From Pseudomonas sp. UBA1879 (lineage in GTDB: Bacteria > Pseudomonadota > Gammaproteobacteria > Pseudomonadales > Pseudomonadaceae), in contig NZ_DDHJ01000024.1 of NCBI RefSeq assembly GCF_002338065.1, positions 57,697 to 121,696 of the forward strand: 64,000 nucleotides of DNA, in the 5' to 3' direction. The notes under the pieces were generated by a model. It searched no databases, was not told where the DNA came from, and saw only the letters and a program-made list of their open reading frames with translations. Each line of letters starts with the position of its first letter. The first letter of the stretch is position 1. Shown here in pieces: positions 8,973-17,792 of this stretch. The translations under genes and the position numbers were made by a program.

Positions 8973-10787
8973 ATGATCGCTTGCCTGCGGCTGTTCTCTG
9001 CCCTCTGCCTGGCTGCCTTATTGGCCGCTTGTGCCGGTTCGCCCTCCTCCAGCCTTGGCGAACTGCCACGCACACCTGACGCCAGCATCGAGCAGTTGCT
9101 CGAACAAGCCGCTGCGGCGAAGACGCCCGATCAGGCCGCGTTACTGCGGCTGACTGCGGCCGATCTGGCCGCCCGTCAAAACAATCCGGGCCGCGCTGCC
9201 AGCATTCTTGAACAGGTCCAGTTGGACCAGCTCAAGACCGACAAGCAGATCTACGCCAACACTTTGTCTGCCGAACTGGCCTTGGGCCGTAGCCAGCCAA
9301 AGGCTGCGTTGACCGCGCTCAACCATCCGAGCCTGCAGCATTTGGGTGAGATGCCAGTCGACCTGCAGACCCGTGCTCACACCGCCCGCGCCCGCGCCCT
9401 TGAGGCCGATGGTCAGACCCTCGCGGCGGCCAGCGAGCGTGTATTCATGGGCCCACTGTTGCAAGGCGATGCGCTGAGCGCCAACAACGATGCGATCTGG
9501 ACACTGGTGGCAGCCCTGCCACCCGAGCAATTGCAAAGCACCGCCAATGACGACATGGGCGGCTGGCTGAGCCTGGCACGCGCCGTCAAAGGCGCTGGCA
9601 CGCTGGAGCAGCAACAGGCGGCCATCGACAGTTGGAAAGCGCAGAATCCGCAGCACCCTGCCGCACGTCAACTGCCGACTACACTGGCGCAGCTGCGTGA
9701 GTTGAAAAGCGAGCCGTTGACCAAGATTGCCCTGCTGCTGCCGCAAGACGGCCCACTGGCGTCAGTGTCACGTGCACTGCGTGACGGCTTCATGGCAGCC
9801 CACTACCAAGCGCAACAGGCTGGCCAAAAACCGCCCGCGATTGAAGTCTTCGACAGCTCCCGCGTGACCTCCATGGACGCGTTCTATGCCCAGGCCAAAG
9901 CCGCGGGCGTGCAGTTGGTGGTCGGTCCGCTGGAAAAACCGCTGGTCAAGCAACTGAGTGCTCGTCCACAACTGCCCATCACCACCCTTGCGCTGAACTA
10001 CAGCGATTCCGGCGCTCAGAGCCCGGCTGAATTGTTCCAGTTCGGCCTTGCCGCTGAAGACGAGGCGCGCGAGGTGTCCCGCCGTGCTTGGGCCGACGGC
10101 AAACGCAGCGCTGTGGCCATGGTGCCGAAAGGCGAATGGGGCGATCGTGTACTTGAGGCGTTCCGTCAGAGCTGGCAAGCCAAGGGCGGCACCCTGCTGG
10201 GCGTTGAACGCATCGATCAACCGGTGCAACTGGCTCAGCAAGTCGCCGAGCTGTTCCAATTGCGCAACAGCGAAGGCCGCGCTCAGCGCCTGCAAAGCAC
10301 CACCGGTGCACAGGCCGCCGCCCAGCCGACCCGCCGCCAGGACGTCGACTTCATGTTCCTGGCCGCCACGCCACAGCAAGCGCAGCAGATCAAACCGACG
10401 ATGGTGTTCCAGTACGCCGGTGACGTCCCGGTCTACGCCACTTCGCACCTGTTCACCAACAGCAACGACCAGGCGATGTACAACGACCTCGCTGGCGTGC
10501 GCTTCTGCGAAACCCCCTGGCTGCTGAATGCCAATGACCCACTGCGTCAACAAGTCACCGCGCAATGGCCTCAAGCCGGCGGCAGCCTGGGCCGCCTGTA
10601 CGCGATGGGCATCGACGCCTATCGTCTGGCGCCGCGTCTGAGCCAATTGAAAGCCCTGCCCGACAGCCGCATCGATGGGCTGTCCGGCAGCCTGGCGATC
10701 GGCCCCGGCCAACGCATCGAGCGTCAACTGCCTTGGGCTCAGTTCGTCGATGGCAAAGTGCAGCGCCTGCCGGATACCGCGCCTTGA
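8973..10787 (+). CDS. lpoA: LpoA-like outer-membrane lipoprotein activator of PBP1A
   Basis: LpoA is an outer-membrane lipoprotein that reaches through the periplasm to activate the peptidoglycan synthase PBP1A. The ATG at 8973 gives a lipoprotein signal peptide with lipobox LAAC at Cys20, so I prefer it to the upstream ATG at 8922. The N-terminal part (to about residue 230) is helical and TPR-like. The C-terminal part resembles a type I periplasmic binding-protein fold (KIALLLPQDGPL, VQLVVGPLEKP). It is followed by yraN with a stop/start overlap. The sequence TACAAT at 8931-8936 could be a -10 element. Confidence 0.9.
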   Translation: MIACLRLFSALCLAALLAACAGSPSSSLGELPRTPDASIEQLLEQAAAAKTPDQAALLRLTAADLAARQNNPGRAASILEQVQLDQLKTDKQIYANTLSAELALGRSQPKAALTALNHPSLQHLGEMPVDLQTRAHTARARALEADGQTLAAASERVFMGPLLQGDALSANNDAIWTLVAALPPEQLQSTANDDMGGWLSLARAVKGAGTLEQQQAAIDSWKAQNPQHPAARQLPTTLAQLRELKSEPLTKIALLLPQDGPLASVSRALRDGFMAAHYQAQQAGQKPPAIEVFDSSRVTSMDAFYAQAKAAGVQLVVGPLEKPLVKQLSARPQLPITTLALNYSDSGAQSPAELFQFGLAAEDEAREVSRRAWADGKRSAVAMVPKGEWGDRVLEAFRQSWQAKGGTLLGVERIDQPVQLAQQVAELFQLRNSEGRAQRLQSTTGAQAAAQPTRRQDVDFMFLAATPQQAQQIKPTMVFQYAGDVPVYATSHLFTNSNDQAMYNDLAGVRFCETPWLLNANDPLRQQVTAQWPQAGGSLGRLYAMGIDAYRLAPRLSQLKALPDSRIDGLSGSLAIGPGQRIERQLPWAQFVDGKVQRLPDTAP

Positions 10788-11158
10788 CTGCGAGCACCAC
10801 CCGACAAACTGCGGGGCGTGAGGCCGAAGCCTACGCCCTGCGGCACCTGCAGCAACACGGCTTACACCTGATCACGCAAAATTGGTCATGCAAACGCGGT
10901 GAGCTTGATCTGGTCATGCTCGACGGCGATACAGTAGTATTCGTCGAAGTTCGCTATCGGCGCCACGCCGGATGGGGTGGCGCGCTGGAAAGCGTCGATG
11001 TTCGCAAGCAGGCAAAGCTCACCCTGGCCGCACAATGGTTTCTGCAAAACGAGTCGCAATGGGCCCATTCGCCATGCCGCTTCGATGTCGTGGCAATCAA
11101 TGGCGACCCGGGCGCGGGGCCTGCGCTGAACTGGTTGCAGAACGCATTCGACAGCTGA
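10784..11158 (+). CDS. yraN: YraN family (UPF0102) endonuclease-like protein
   Basis: This 124-residue protein of the UPF0102 family has the restriction-endonuclease-like core motif GELDLVMLDGDTVVFVEVRYR; its cellular role is not firmly known. I set the start at TTG 10784, which overlaps the lpoA stop (TTGA). The resulting N-terminus reaches GREAEAYALRHLQQHG as in homologues, and no ATG exists at the right place. A longer frame from 10565 runs through lpoA and is not supported. Neighbours lpoA, gmhA/diaA and dolP match the conserved yraM-yraN-diaA-yraP order. Confidence 0.9.
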   Translation: MTASTTRQTAGREAEAYALRHLQQHGLHLITQNWSCKRGELDLVMLDGDTVVFVEVRYRRHAGWGGALESVDVRKQAKLTLAAQWFLQNESQWAHSPCRFDVVAINGDPGAGPALNWLQNAFDS

Positions 11159-11314
11159 CAGGGCGCTTCCGACACCGCAACACCATGCTCACCGACGCAC
11201 ATAACCCCTACTGTTTTTGCTCTTTGCTTTGCGGGCCGCACAGTTTTGTGCCGTGAAGCCGATGACCTGAGTCACACGTCGCCCGACCAGCCGCCCCTAT
11301 TAAGGTTTTCATTG

Positions 11315-11908
11315 ATGGACATGCAATCCCGAATTCGCCAGCTTTTTCAGGCCAGCATCGATACCAAGCAACAGGCGATGGACGTTCTTGCACCCCACAT
11401 CGAACAAGCCAGCCAGGTAATGGTCGGCGCCCTGCTCAGCGACAGCAAGATTCTGGCCTGCGGCAATGGCGGCTCCGCCGGTGACGCACAGCACTTTTCG
11501 TCCGAGTTGCTCAACCGGTTCGAACGCGAGCGACCAAGCCTGCCCGCCATCGCGCTGACCACGGACACCTCGACCATCACCTCGATTGCCAACGATTACA
11601 GCTACAACGAGATTTTTTCCAAACAGATCCGCGCGCTGGGCCAGACCAACGACGTCCTGCTGGCCATCTCCACCAGCGGCAACTCCGCCAACATCATCCA
11701 GGCCATTCAGGCCGCCCATGATCGGGAAATGATCGTCGTGGCCCTGACCGGTCGCGACGGCGGCGACGTGGCCTCGCTGCTGCTGCCAGAGGACGTGGAA
11801 ATCCGTGTCCCGGCCAAAGTCACCGCACGCATTCAGGAAGTTCACCTGTTGGTGATCCACTGCCTGTGCTATTTGATCGACAGCCAAATTTTCGGGAGTG
11901 AAGAATGA
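11315..11908 (+). CDS. gmhA: SIS-domain phosphoheptose isomerase (GmhA/DiaA family)
   Basis: The 197-residue SIS-fold protein carries the phosphosugar-binding motifs CGNGGSAGDAQH and ISTSGNSANI. In Pseudomonas this gene is generally annotated as GmhA, which makes D-glycero-manno-heptose 7-phosphate for LPS core. In E. coli the gene at the same place is diaA, an initiator of DnaA assembly, so a role in replication cannot be excluded. The start ATG at 11315 (MDMQSRIRQLF) agrees with the family; ATG 11321 is an alternative. It overlaps dolP by 4 bp. Confidence 0.85.
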   Translation: MDMQSRIRQLFQASIDTKQQAMDVLAPHIEQASQVMVGALLSDSKILACGNGGSAGDAQHFSSELLNRFERERPSLPAIALTTDTSTITSIANDYSYNEIFSKQIRALGQTNDVLLAISTSGNSANIIQAIQAAHDREMIVVALTGRDGGDVASLLLPEDVEIRVPAKVTARIQEVHLLVIHCLCYLIDSQIFGSEE

Positions 11909-12483
11909 TATCCAAACGCCTTAGCCTGTTGGCCCTGACGCTCTGCCTGGGCATCAGCGGATGCAGTTCGGTCATCAACGCCAGCCGCGAAGCGCCTATC
12001 GACGATGACCGTGGCACCCGCACCTTCGGCAGCAAAATTGACGACTCGCTGATCGAGACCAAGGTCGCGGTGAACATCGCCAAGGCCAACCCGGACCTCG
12101 ACAATGCCTCGCACATCGTCGTGACCAGCTTCAACGGGATCGTACTGCTGGCTGGCCAGACCCCGCGCGCCGACCTCAAGCAACTGGCCGAGCAGACCGC
12201 CAGCCAGGTGCAGAAGGTCAAGAAGGTCAATAACGAACTGCAAGTCATCGAACCTTCTTCGATGCTGGCCCGCAGCAATGATGCGTGGCTAACGAGCAAG
12301 ATCAAGACCCAAATGCTGACCGACAGCGCCATCCCCGGCTCGCGCATCAAAGTCGTCACCGAAAACGGCATCGTTTACCTGCTCGGCCTGTTGACCCAGG
12401 CTGAAGCCACCCGTGCGACCAATCTGGTGCAGGGCGTGGGCGGGGTGCAGAAGATCGTGAAGTTGTTTGAGTACATCGACTAA
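11905..12483 (+). CDS. dolP: DolP/YraP-like outer-membrane lipoprotein with two BON domains
   Basis: DolP-type proteins bind anionic phospholipid in the outer membrane and support its integrity. The 192-residue protein begins with a lipoprotein signal ending in ISGC at Cys20, followed by two BON domains at about 46-113 and 124-190, each with a conserved glycine turn (FNGIVLLAGQ, ENGIVYLLGL). It starts inside the end of gmhA (ATGA-type overlap) and ends the lpoA-yraN-gmhA-dolP operon. Confidence 0.9.
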   Translation: MISKRLSLLALTLCLGISGCSSVINASREAPIDDDRGTRTFGSKIDDSLIETKVAVNIAKANPDLDNASHIVVTSFNGIVLLAGQTPRADLKQLAEQTASQVQKVKKVNNELQVIEPSSMLARSNDAWLTSKIKTQMLTDSAIPGSRIKVVTENGIVYLLGLLTQAEATRATNLVQGVGGVQKIVKLFEYID

Positions 12484-12540
12484 CCTCTCATCCGCATGAC
12501 GCTGGGGGCGTATACGCGCTCCCGCTTCTGCCCGAAGGGC

Positions 12541-12670
12541 GTGGGAGCTGGCTTGCCTGCGATCGGCTGCGCAGCAGTCGTAAACCCGGTTGCTACGGCA
12601 TGTCTGACACAACGAAGGTAATCGGTTTCGCTGCCGCTTCGCGCCAGATCGCAGGCAAGCCAGCTCCTAC
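12541..12670. repeat. REP-like inverted pair
   Basis: Two inverted arms frame this element. GTGGGAGCTGGCTTGCCTGC at 12541 is mirrored by a GCAGGCAAGCCAGCTCCTAC arm ending at 12670. The internal segment contains further short inversions. The layout is that of paired Pseudomonas REP elements in the 3' region of an operon, here between dolP and sspB, which converge. Confidence 0.8.
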
Positions 12671-12723
12671 GGCCTTCGGCCAGAATCGAAACGAACATGC
12701 CCGCGCCATTAGAAGCGGGCACA

Positions 12724-12753
12724 AAAAAGGCGATCCCTCGGGATCGCCTTTTT
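12724..12753. terminator. Bidirectional rho-independent terminator between dolP and sspB
   Basis: The hairpin AAGGCGATCC-CTC-GGATCGCCTT has an A-run before and a T-run after, so it can act on both strands. It serves the convergent dolP and sspB transcription units. Confidence 0.85.
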
Positions 12754-12771
12754 CATTACCACGCAGTTAAC

Positions 12772-13185
12772 TCACTTGACCACTTTCAGACTTGGCCGAC
12801 CGGTCGGGCGTGGCGGCTCGTCGTCCGGTGGCGGCATGTCGTCGTCCACGTCCAGGTCTTCATCATCGTCCACGGCAGGCTCGAGGTCGAAGACCATACC
12901 CTGCCCGTTCTCGCGGGCGTAGATACCCATCACGGCGGACACAGGCACGTACAGGCTATGCGGCACCCCGCCGAAGCGGCCTTCGAAGCTGACCGCGTCG
13001 TTGTCCATGTGCAGATGACGCACGGCACTGGGCGAGATGTTGAGGACGATCTGGCCGTCATTGGCGAAGCCTTGCGGGACTTGCACCGCCGGGTATTCAG
13101 CGTTGACCAGAATGTGCGGCGTGCAATCGTTATCCACGATCCACTCGTAAAGCGCGCGGATCAGATAGGGGCGACTGGAGTTCAT
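12772..13185 (-). CDS. sspB: SspB, ClpXP specificity-enhancing factor
   Basis: SspB tethers ssrA-tagged proteins to ClpXP and speeds their degradation. The 137-residue protein has the substrate-binding domain at about 1-105 (SSRPYLIRALYEWIVDN, HILVNAEYPAVQVP), then an acidic linker rich in Asp/Glu and Pro, and a C-terminal tail ending RPSLKVVK, the ClpX-docking motif. It lies 18 bases downstream of sspA and should be co-transcribed with it. Confidence 0.95.
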   Translation of the reverse strand: MNSSRPYLIRALYEWIVDNDCTPHILVNAEYPAVQVPQGFANDGQIVLNISPSAVRHLHMDNDAVSFEGRFGGVPHSLYVPVSAVMGIYARENGQGMVFDLEPAVDDDEDLDVDDDMPPPDDEPPRPTGRPSLKVVK

Positions 13186-13203
13186 CGAACGGTTCCTTAG
13201 GCC

Positions 13204-13821
13204 TTAGCGCATGTCACGTTCGGCAGCAGACAGACTTGCCTGGAATGCCTCACGCGCAAACTGGCGCTCCATATAATCAAGCAGCGGCTTGGCGGGCCGC
13301 GGCAATTCGATACCCAGAATTGGCAGGCGCCAGAGTATGGGCAATAGACAGCAGTCGACCAGACTTTGCTCGTCACTGAGGAAAAAAGGCTTTTCCGCGA
13401 ACAGCGGCGACACGCCGGTCAGACTTTCGCGCAGTTCCTTGCGCGCCTGAACCCGGGCAGCTTCTTTACCGCGCGGATCCAGAATGATATCCACCAACGC
13501 GCACCAGTCGCGCTGAATGCGGTGAATCAGCAAACGGCTATTGGCGCGGGCTACAGGGTACACCGGCAGTAAGGGTGGATGCGGGTAACGCTCATCCAGG
13601 TATTCCATCACAACGGTTGACTCGTACAGCGCCAGGTCACGATCGACCAGGGTGGGTACGCTGCCGTACGGATTCACTTCGATCAACTTGGCAGGCTGAC
13701 TACCCCCCACGACATCGATGATCTCGGCGCTGACACCTTTCTCGGCGAGCACGATGCGCACGCGATGGGAATAGTGGTCGGCGGGGTCGGAGTAACAGGC
13801 CAACCGATTGGTCACGCCCAT
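13204..13821 (-). CDS. sspA: SspA, stringent starvation protein A
   Basis: SspA is a glutathione-S-transferase-fold protein that binds RNA polymerase and changes transcription during starvation. The thioredoxin-like N-terminal domain (residues 1-80, CYSDPADHYSHRVRIVLAEKG) and helical C-terminal domain are clear in the 205 residues. The start MGVTNRLACYS at 13821 is preceded by GAGGAGG, a strong ribosome site. The ATG at 13890 would add 23 unrelated residues. A TATAGT box on the minus strand at 13972-13977 may belong to its promoter. Confidence 0.94.
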   Translation of the reverse strand: MGVTNRLACYSDPADHYSHRVRIVLAEKGVSAEIIDVVGGSQPAKLIEVNPYGSVPTLVDRDLALYESTVVMEYLDERYPHPPLLPVYPVARANSRLLIHRIQRDWCALVDIILDPRGKEAARVQARKELRESLTGVSPLFAEKPFFLSDEQSLVDCCLLPILWRLPILGIELPRPAKPLLDYMERQFAREAFQASLSAAERDMR

Positions 13822-14048
13822 GGCGATCCTCCTCGCTTGTTGAATTATCGAAAGCACAAAAACGAACGCGCCCAATGGCGCTTCCGGCAACGTCCACTAA
13901 CAGCAGATGTTCATTGCGGGCGACAAGATAGCTCATTTAGCCAAGGTAAATTCTGCAATCTTTCGCCCGCCACTATACCCGCTCTGCGCCCATTACCCGA
14001 ATGAGGCGCATCAGGAGGCGCGATATCTGGAGCCAGATCATCTCGCGG

Positions 14049-14828
14049 TCAATGCACGTCCTTCCAGTATTCGCGTTTGAGCAGGTACGCGAAGATGAAG
14101 AGTATCGCCAGGTACAGCAGCACATACGTCCCGATGCGCTGGTGCTGCAATTTGACGGGATTCGCCGAGTAGGCGAGAAAAGTCACAAGGTTTTTCACTG
14201 TCTCGTCGAACTGCTCCTCGGTCAACGTGCCGGTCTTAGGCACGATCGTCAGTTGATCGCAGGCTTCATGGGTCAGCGGCGAGCCAGTGAGCGGGTCGTA
14301 TTGTTTCTTGCCGTTCTCCACCGCCTGCACCTGCTTGCAACCGATGACCTGACGGCCTTGCAGCCCGACCAACACGTTGGGCATGCCGACGTTCGGAAAG
14401 ACCTTGTTATTGACACCCCATGGACGCGCGGGGTCTTCATAGAAGGACCGCAGGTAGCCATAGAGCCAATCAGTACCCCTGACCCGCGCCACGAGGGTCA
14501 GATCGGGTGGCGCGGCACCGAACCAGACTTTGGCGTCGGCAAGTTGCATGCCGGTGACCATGTGGTCGCCAATCTTGGCCCCAGTGAACACCAGCTTGTC
14601 CAGCATCAGGTCGTGAGGGATACCCAGGTCGTCAGCCACCCGCTCGTAGCGTTGAAACTTGGCGCTGTGACAGCCCATGCAGTAATTGACGAACGTCCGT
14701 GCGCCGTCCTGCATCGCGACCTTGTTGGAAACGTCAATGTCCACGCTTTCGAGTTCCAGCCCGTGCTCATCCGCCAATGACAGAAAGGGCAAGGCGGCGA
14801 GGAGAAAAACGGCCAGGAGCTTTTTCAT
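14049..14828 (-). CDS. petC: Cytochrome c1 subunit of the bc1 complex
   Basis: Cytochrome c1 passes electrons from the Rieske protein to cytochrome c in the quinol:cytochrome c oxidoreductase. The 259-residue protein has a Sec signal peptide (MKKLLAVFLLAALPFLSLA), a haem c site CMGCH at residues 50-54, and one C-terminal membrane anchor before KREYW. The start at 14828 overlaps the petB stop (TGATG). The longer frame from 15068 runs into petB and is rejected. Confidence 0.95.
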   Translation of the reverse strand: MKKLLAVFLLAALPFLSLADEHGLELESVDIDVSNKVAMQDGARTFVNYCMGCHSAKFQRYERVADDLGIPHDLMLDKLVFTGAKIGDHMVTGMQLADAKVWFGAAPPDLTLVARVRGTDWLYGYLRSFYEDPARPWGVNNKVFPNVGMPNVLVGLQGRQVIGCKQVQAVENGKKQYDPLTGSPLTHEACDQLTIVPKTGTLTEEQFDETVKNLVTFLAYSANPVKLQHQRIGTYVLLYLAILFIFAYLLKREYWKDVH

Positions 14829-16039
14829 CAGCCTGTCACCCTTTCCGGCACCGGCTTGGTCTTCTCCATACGCGTGTAAAACGGCATCAGGATGAAATAG
14901 GCGAAGTACACGAACGTACACACCTGAGACAACAGCGCACGACCCGAGCTGGGCGGAAGGACCCCAAGGATGCCGAGGATGACGAAAGCCACGCAGAACA
15001 ACAGTAACCAGACGCGGCTCAGCCAGCCTTTGTAGCGCATGGACTTGACCGGGCTGCGATCCAGCCACGGCAGGACGAACAGCACCGCAATCGCCGCCCC
15101 CATCGCCATCACCCCCATCAGCTTGTCAGGGATCGCCCGCAAAATGGCGTAGAAGGGGGTGAAGTACCAGACGGGGGCTATGTGTTCGGGGGTCTTGAAG
15201 GCGTCGGCCTGCTCGAAGTTGGGCCTTTCGAGGAAGTAACCGCCCATTTCGGGAAAGAAGAACACGATCGAACAAAAGATGAACAGAAAGACCACGACGC
15301 CGACGATGTCCTTGACGGTGTAGTAGGGGTGAAACGGGATGCCATCCAGCGGCTTGCCGTTCTCATCTTTGTATTTATTGATGTCGATGCCGTCGGGGTT
15401 GTTTGAGCCCACCTCATGCAGCGCCAGGATGTGCAACACCACCAATCCAAGGATCACGATAGGCAGCGCCACCACATGCAGCGCGAAAAAACGATTGAGG
15501 GTGATGCCGGAAACCAGATAGTCGCCGCGAATCCACTGGGTCAAGTCGTTTCCAATCACCGGAATTGCGCCGAACAGCGAGATGATCACCTGCGCGCCCC
15601 AGTACGACATCTGCCCCCACGGCAACAGGTAGCCCATGAAGGCCTCTGCCATCAGCGCCAGATAAATCAGCATGCCGAAGACCCAGACCAACTCTCGAGG
15701 CTTCTGATACGAGCCGTACAGCAGTCCGCGAAACATGTGCAGGTAGACGACGATGAAGAATGCCGATGCCCCCGTAGAGTGCAGCAAGCGCAAGATGGCG
15801 CCATATTCGACGTCACGCATGATGTATTCGACGGACGCGAATGCCTCCTCTGCCGACGGCGTGTAGCTCATCGTCAGCCAGATCCCGGTCAATATCTGAT
15901 TGACCAGCACTACCAGCGCCAGCGAGCCAAAGAAATAGAAGAAATTGAAATTCTTGGGTACGTAATACTTGCTGAGATGGGCTTCCCACATCGATGTTGC
16001 AGGGAACCGTGCATCGATCCAGTCCATGAACTTGCTCAT
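14828..16039 (-). CDS. petB: Cytochrome b subunit of the bc1 complex
   Basis: This is the dihaem membrane subunit holding the Qo and Qi quinone sites. The 403-residue protein starts MSKFMDWIDARFPAT and has about eight to nine hydrophobic helices. Haem-ligand histidines sit in LLHSTGASAFFIVVYLHMFRG and in FFALHVVALPIVILGLVVLHI, and the Qo-site PEW-type motif appears as PVWYFTPFYAILR. The start at 16039 overlaps the petA stop (ATGA). The longer frame from 16198 lies inside petA. Confidence 0.96.
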   Translation of the reverse strand: MSKFMDWIDARFPATSMWEAHLSKYYVPKNFNFFYFFGSLALVVLVNQILTGIWLTMSYTPSAEEAFASVEYIMRDVEYGAILRLLHSTGASAFFIVVYLHMFRGLLYGSYQKPRELVWVFGMLIYLALMAEAFMGYLLPWGQMSYWGAQVIISLFGAIPVIGNDLTQWIRGDYLVSGITLNRFFALHVVALPIVILGLVVLHILALHEVGSNNPDGIDINKYKDENGKPLDGIPFHPYYTVKDIVGVVVFLFIFCSIVFFFPEMGGYFLERPNFEQADAFKTPEHIAPVWYFTPFYAILRAIPDKLMGVMAMGAAIAVLFVLPWLDRSPVKSMRYKGWLSRVWLLLFCVAFVILGILGVLPPSSGRALLSQVCTFVYFAYFILMPFYTRMEKTKPVPERVTG

Positions 16040-16632
16040 GACGCTTTCTCCTGATCGACACCAATGACGATGATTGAGTCCGACTCGTATGAATGCGGCG
16101 GCACTGGCAGATTCAGCGGTGCAGGCTGCGCCTTGTAGACGCGTCCGGCCAGGTCGTAGTGGGAGCCGTGACAAGGACAAAAATAACCACCTACCCAATC
16201 TTTGCCCAGGTCAGCGGGCGCGACTTCCGGGCGAAACGTTGGGGAGCAGCCGAGGTGGGTGCAAATCCCGATCAACAGCAACATTTGCGGCTTGATCGAG
16301 CGAACGACAGGATCGACATAGGGAGGTTGGGTGGAATGCTTCGATTCTGGGTCGGAAAGCCGGTCGCCGATCATGCTCAAATTGCTCAGGATTTCAGGTG
16401 TTCGGTGGACAATGAACACAGGCTGCCCGCGCCATTCCGCGATCATTTGTTGACCGGGCTCGATCTTGCTGACGTTGACCTTGACAGGGGCGCCTGCTGC
16501 CTTGGCCTTTGCGCTGGGGAACCATGACCCTACGAACGGGACCGAAGCCCCTACCACACCTGCACCGCCCACCACAGAGGTGGCCGCGACGAGGAAGCGG
16601 CGTCGGCCTGCATTCACGCCGTCATTGGTCAT
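16036..16632 (-). CDS. petA: Rieske iron-sulfur subunit of the bc1 complex
   Basis: The Rieske protein carries the [2Fe-2S] cluster that takes an electron from quinol. A twin-arginine type start (GRRRFLVAATSV) and an N-terminal membrane helix indicate Tat export and anchoring. Cluster motifs are CTHLGC at 124-129 (ligands Cys124, His126) and CPCHGS at 152-157 (ligands Cys152, His155), with Cys129 and Cys154 expected to form the disulfide. The protein is 198 residues and is first gene of petABC. Confidence 0.96.
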   Translation of the reverse strand: MTNDGVNAGRRRFLVAATSVVGGAGVVGASVPFVGSWFPSAKAKAAGAPVKVNVSKIEPGQQMIAEWRGQPVFIVHRTPEILSNLSMIGDRLSDPESKHSTQPPYVDPVVRSIKPQMLLLIGICTHLGCSPTFRPEVAPADLGKDWVGGYFCPCHGSHYDLAGRVYKAQPAPLNLPVPPHSYESDSIIVIGVDQEKAS

Positions 16633-16723
16633 TCGGTCCGCTCCCGTCAGCCTGAAGATACCTGCCTGGCCAGGCGTCTTTTTTCATTGTCATCGAGCTA
16701 CCCTATGTCCTGCCGATGGGAGA

Positions 16724-16795
16724 TCAACACCTCTCGGGCCAAAAGAAGGTTGCCGTCCGTTTAAAGCCGGAGGCCTTGATAAACGTGGCATCCAT
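16724..16795 (-). other. Possible 23-codon leader ORF or transposase relic upstream of petA
   Basis: On the minus strand an ATG at 16795 is preceded by GAGGAA at good spacing and opens a 23-codon frame starting MDATFIKASG and ending at TGA 16724-16726, about 90 bases before petA. The string DATFI resembles a stretch found in IS5-type transposases, so it may instead be a degraded insertion-sequence remnant. Neither reading is firm. Confidence 0.2.
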
Positions 16796-16831
16796 GATGT
16801 TTCCTCACGCGATGTCAATAATAGACACCCA

Positions 16832-16873
16832 TAAAAAAACGCCCAGTTCCCTGAGGAAACTGAGCGTTTTTTT
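16832..16873. terminator. Rho-independent terminator downstream of rpsI
   Basis: The hairpin pairs AAACGCCCAGTTCC with GGAAACTGAGCGTTT (one mismatch) around a CTGA loop, with an A-run on one side and seven T on the other. On the minus strand it ends the rplM-rpsI transcript and separates it from petABC. Confidence 0.85.
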
Positions 16874-16886
16874 GAAAGATAGCGAA

Positions 16887-17279
16887 TTAACGCTTCGAGT
16901 ACTGCGGACGCTTACGCGCTTTACGCAGACCGACTTTCTTACGTTCAACTTCGCGAGCATCGCGAGTGACGAAGCCTGCTTTGCGCAGTGCGCTACGCAG
17001 AGTTTCGTCGTAGGACATCAGAGCGCGGGTGATACCGTGGCGGATTGCGCCAGCTTGACCACTCACACCACCGCCGATAACGGTGACGTAGATGTCGAAT
17101 TTTTCAACAGTCTCGGTCAGTTCCAGAGGCTGACGAACTACCATGCGGGCAGTTTCGCGGCCGAAGAACGTGTCCAGCGAGCGGTTGTTGATGGAGATGT
17201 TACCGGTACCTGGACGCAGGAAAACACGTGCGGTTGCGGTCTTGCGACGGCCAGTGCCGTAATTTTGAGTCGCCGACAT
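16887..17279 (-). CDS. rpsI: 30S ribosomal protein S9
   Basis: S9 is a small-subunit protein whose C-terminal tail reaches the P-site tRNA. The 130-residue protein begins MSATQNYGTGRRKTATARVFLRPG and ends with the basic KARKRPQYSKR tail, whose final Lys-Arg is the conserved tRNA contact. It follows rplM by 14 bases as in nearly all bacteria. Confidence 0.98.
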   Translation of the reverse strand: MSATQNYGTGRRKTATARVFLRPGTGNISINNRSLDTFFGRETARMVVRQPLELTETVEKFDIYVTVIGGGVSGQAGAIRHGITRALMSYDETLRSALRKAGFVTRDAREVERKKVGLRKARKRPQYSKR

Positions 17280-17293
17280 AATGAACTATTCCG

Positions 17294-17722
17294 TTAAAAC
17301 TTCAGTTCTTGGGGCTGCTGAGCAGTATGAGGGTGTGCAGCGCCCGCATAGACTTTCAGCTTACGATACATGTCGCGACCCAGCGGGTTCTTAGGCAGCA
17401 TGCCTTTGACCGCGGTCTCGATCACGCGCTCAGGAGCTTTGGCGATCAGCTTTTCAAAGTTGATCGACTTGATCCCGCCCGGGAAACCGGAGTGAGAGTA
17501 GTAGATCTTGTCGGAGGTCTTGGCACCCGTAACGCGGATTTGCTCAGCGTTGATCACGACGATGTAGTCGCCAGTGTCGACGTGCGGAGTGTATTCCGGC
17601 TTGTGTTTGCCACGCAGACGGCTCGCGATCTCAGTGGCCAAACGACCCAGGGTCTGGCCAGCAGCGTCGACGACGTACCAATCGCGCTTTACTGTTTCCG
17701 GTTTAGCGGTAAAAGTTTTCAT
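17294..17722 (-). CDS. rplM: 50S ribosomal protein L13
   Basis: L13 is an early-assembly protein of the large subunit. The 142-residue sequence has the family signatures WYVVDAAGQTLGRLA, GDYIVVINAEQIRVTG and VKGMLPKNPLGR. It is the first gene of the rplM-rpsI operon and lies just downstream of a good sigma-70 promoter. Confidence 0.98.
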   Translation of the reverse strand: MKTFTAKPETVKRDWYVVDAAGQTLGRLATEIASRLRGKHKPEYTPHVDTGDYIVVINAEQIRVTGAKTSDKIYYSHSGFPGGIKSINFEKLIAKAPERVIETAVKGMLPKNPLGRDMYRKLKVYAGAAHPHTAQQPQELKF

Positions 17723-17763
17723 TCTTTATAGCCTCAAAGGCCGCCCTGAAAAATAGACGGCGG

Positions 17764-17792
17764 AGCATACTCATTAGTACGGTCTTTGACAA
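17764..17792 (-). promoter_or_regulatory. Sigma-70 promoter of rplM-rpsI with overlapping palindrome
   Basis: On the minus strand TTGTCA (complement 17787-17792) and TATGCT (complement 17764-17769) are spaced by 17 bases, upstream of the rplM ATG at 17722. The -35 region is covered by the palindrome CTTTGAC-AA-GTCAAAG at 17784-17799 (7-bp perfect arms), which could be an operator. Confidence 0.6.

Noticed and set aside
9768..10727. 319-codon minus-strand frame opposite lpoA
   Set aside because: Antisense to a complete lipoprotein gene; no motif.
16664..16675. GCCTGGCCAGGC palindrome followed by GTCTTTTTT as a plus-strand terminator
   Set aside because: A perfect palindrome with no loop cannot form a good hairpin, and no plus-strand gene ends here.
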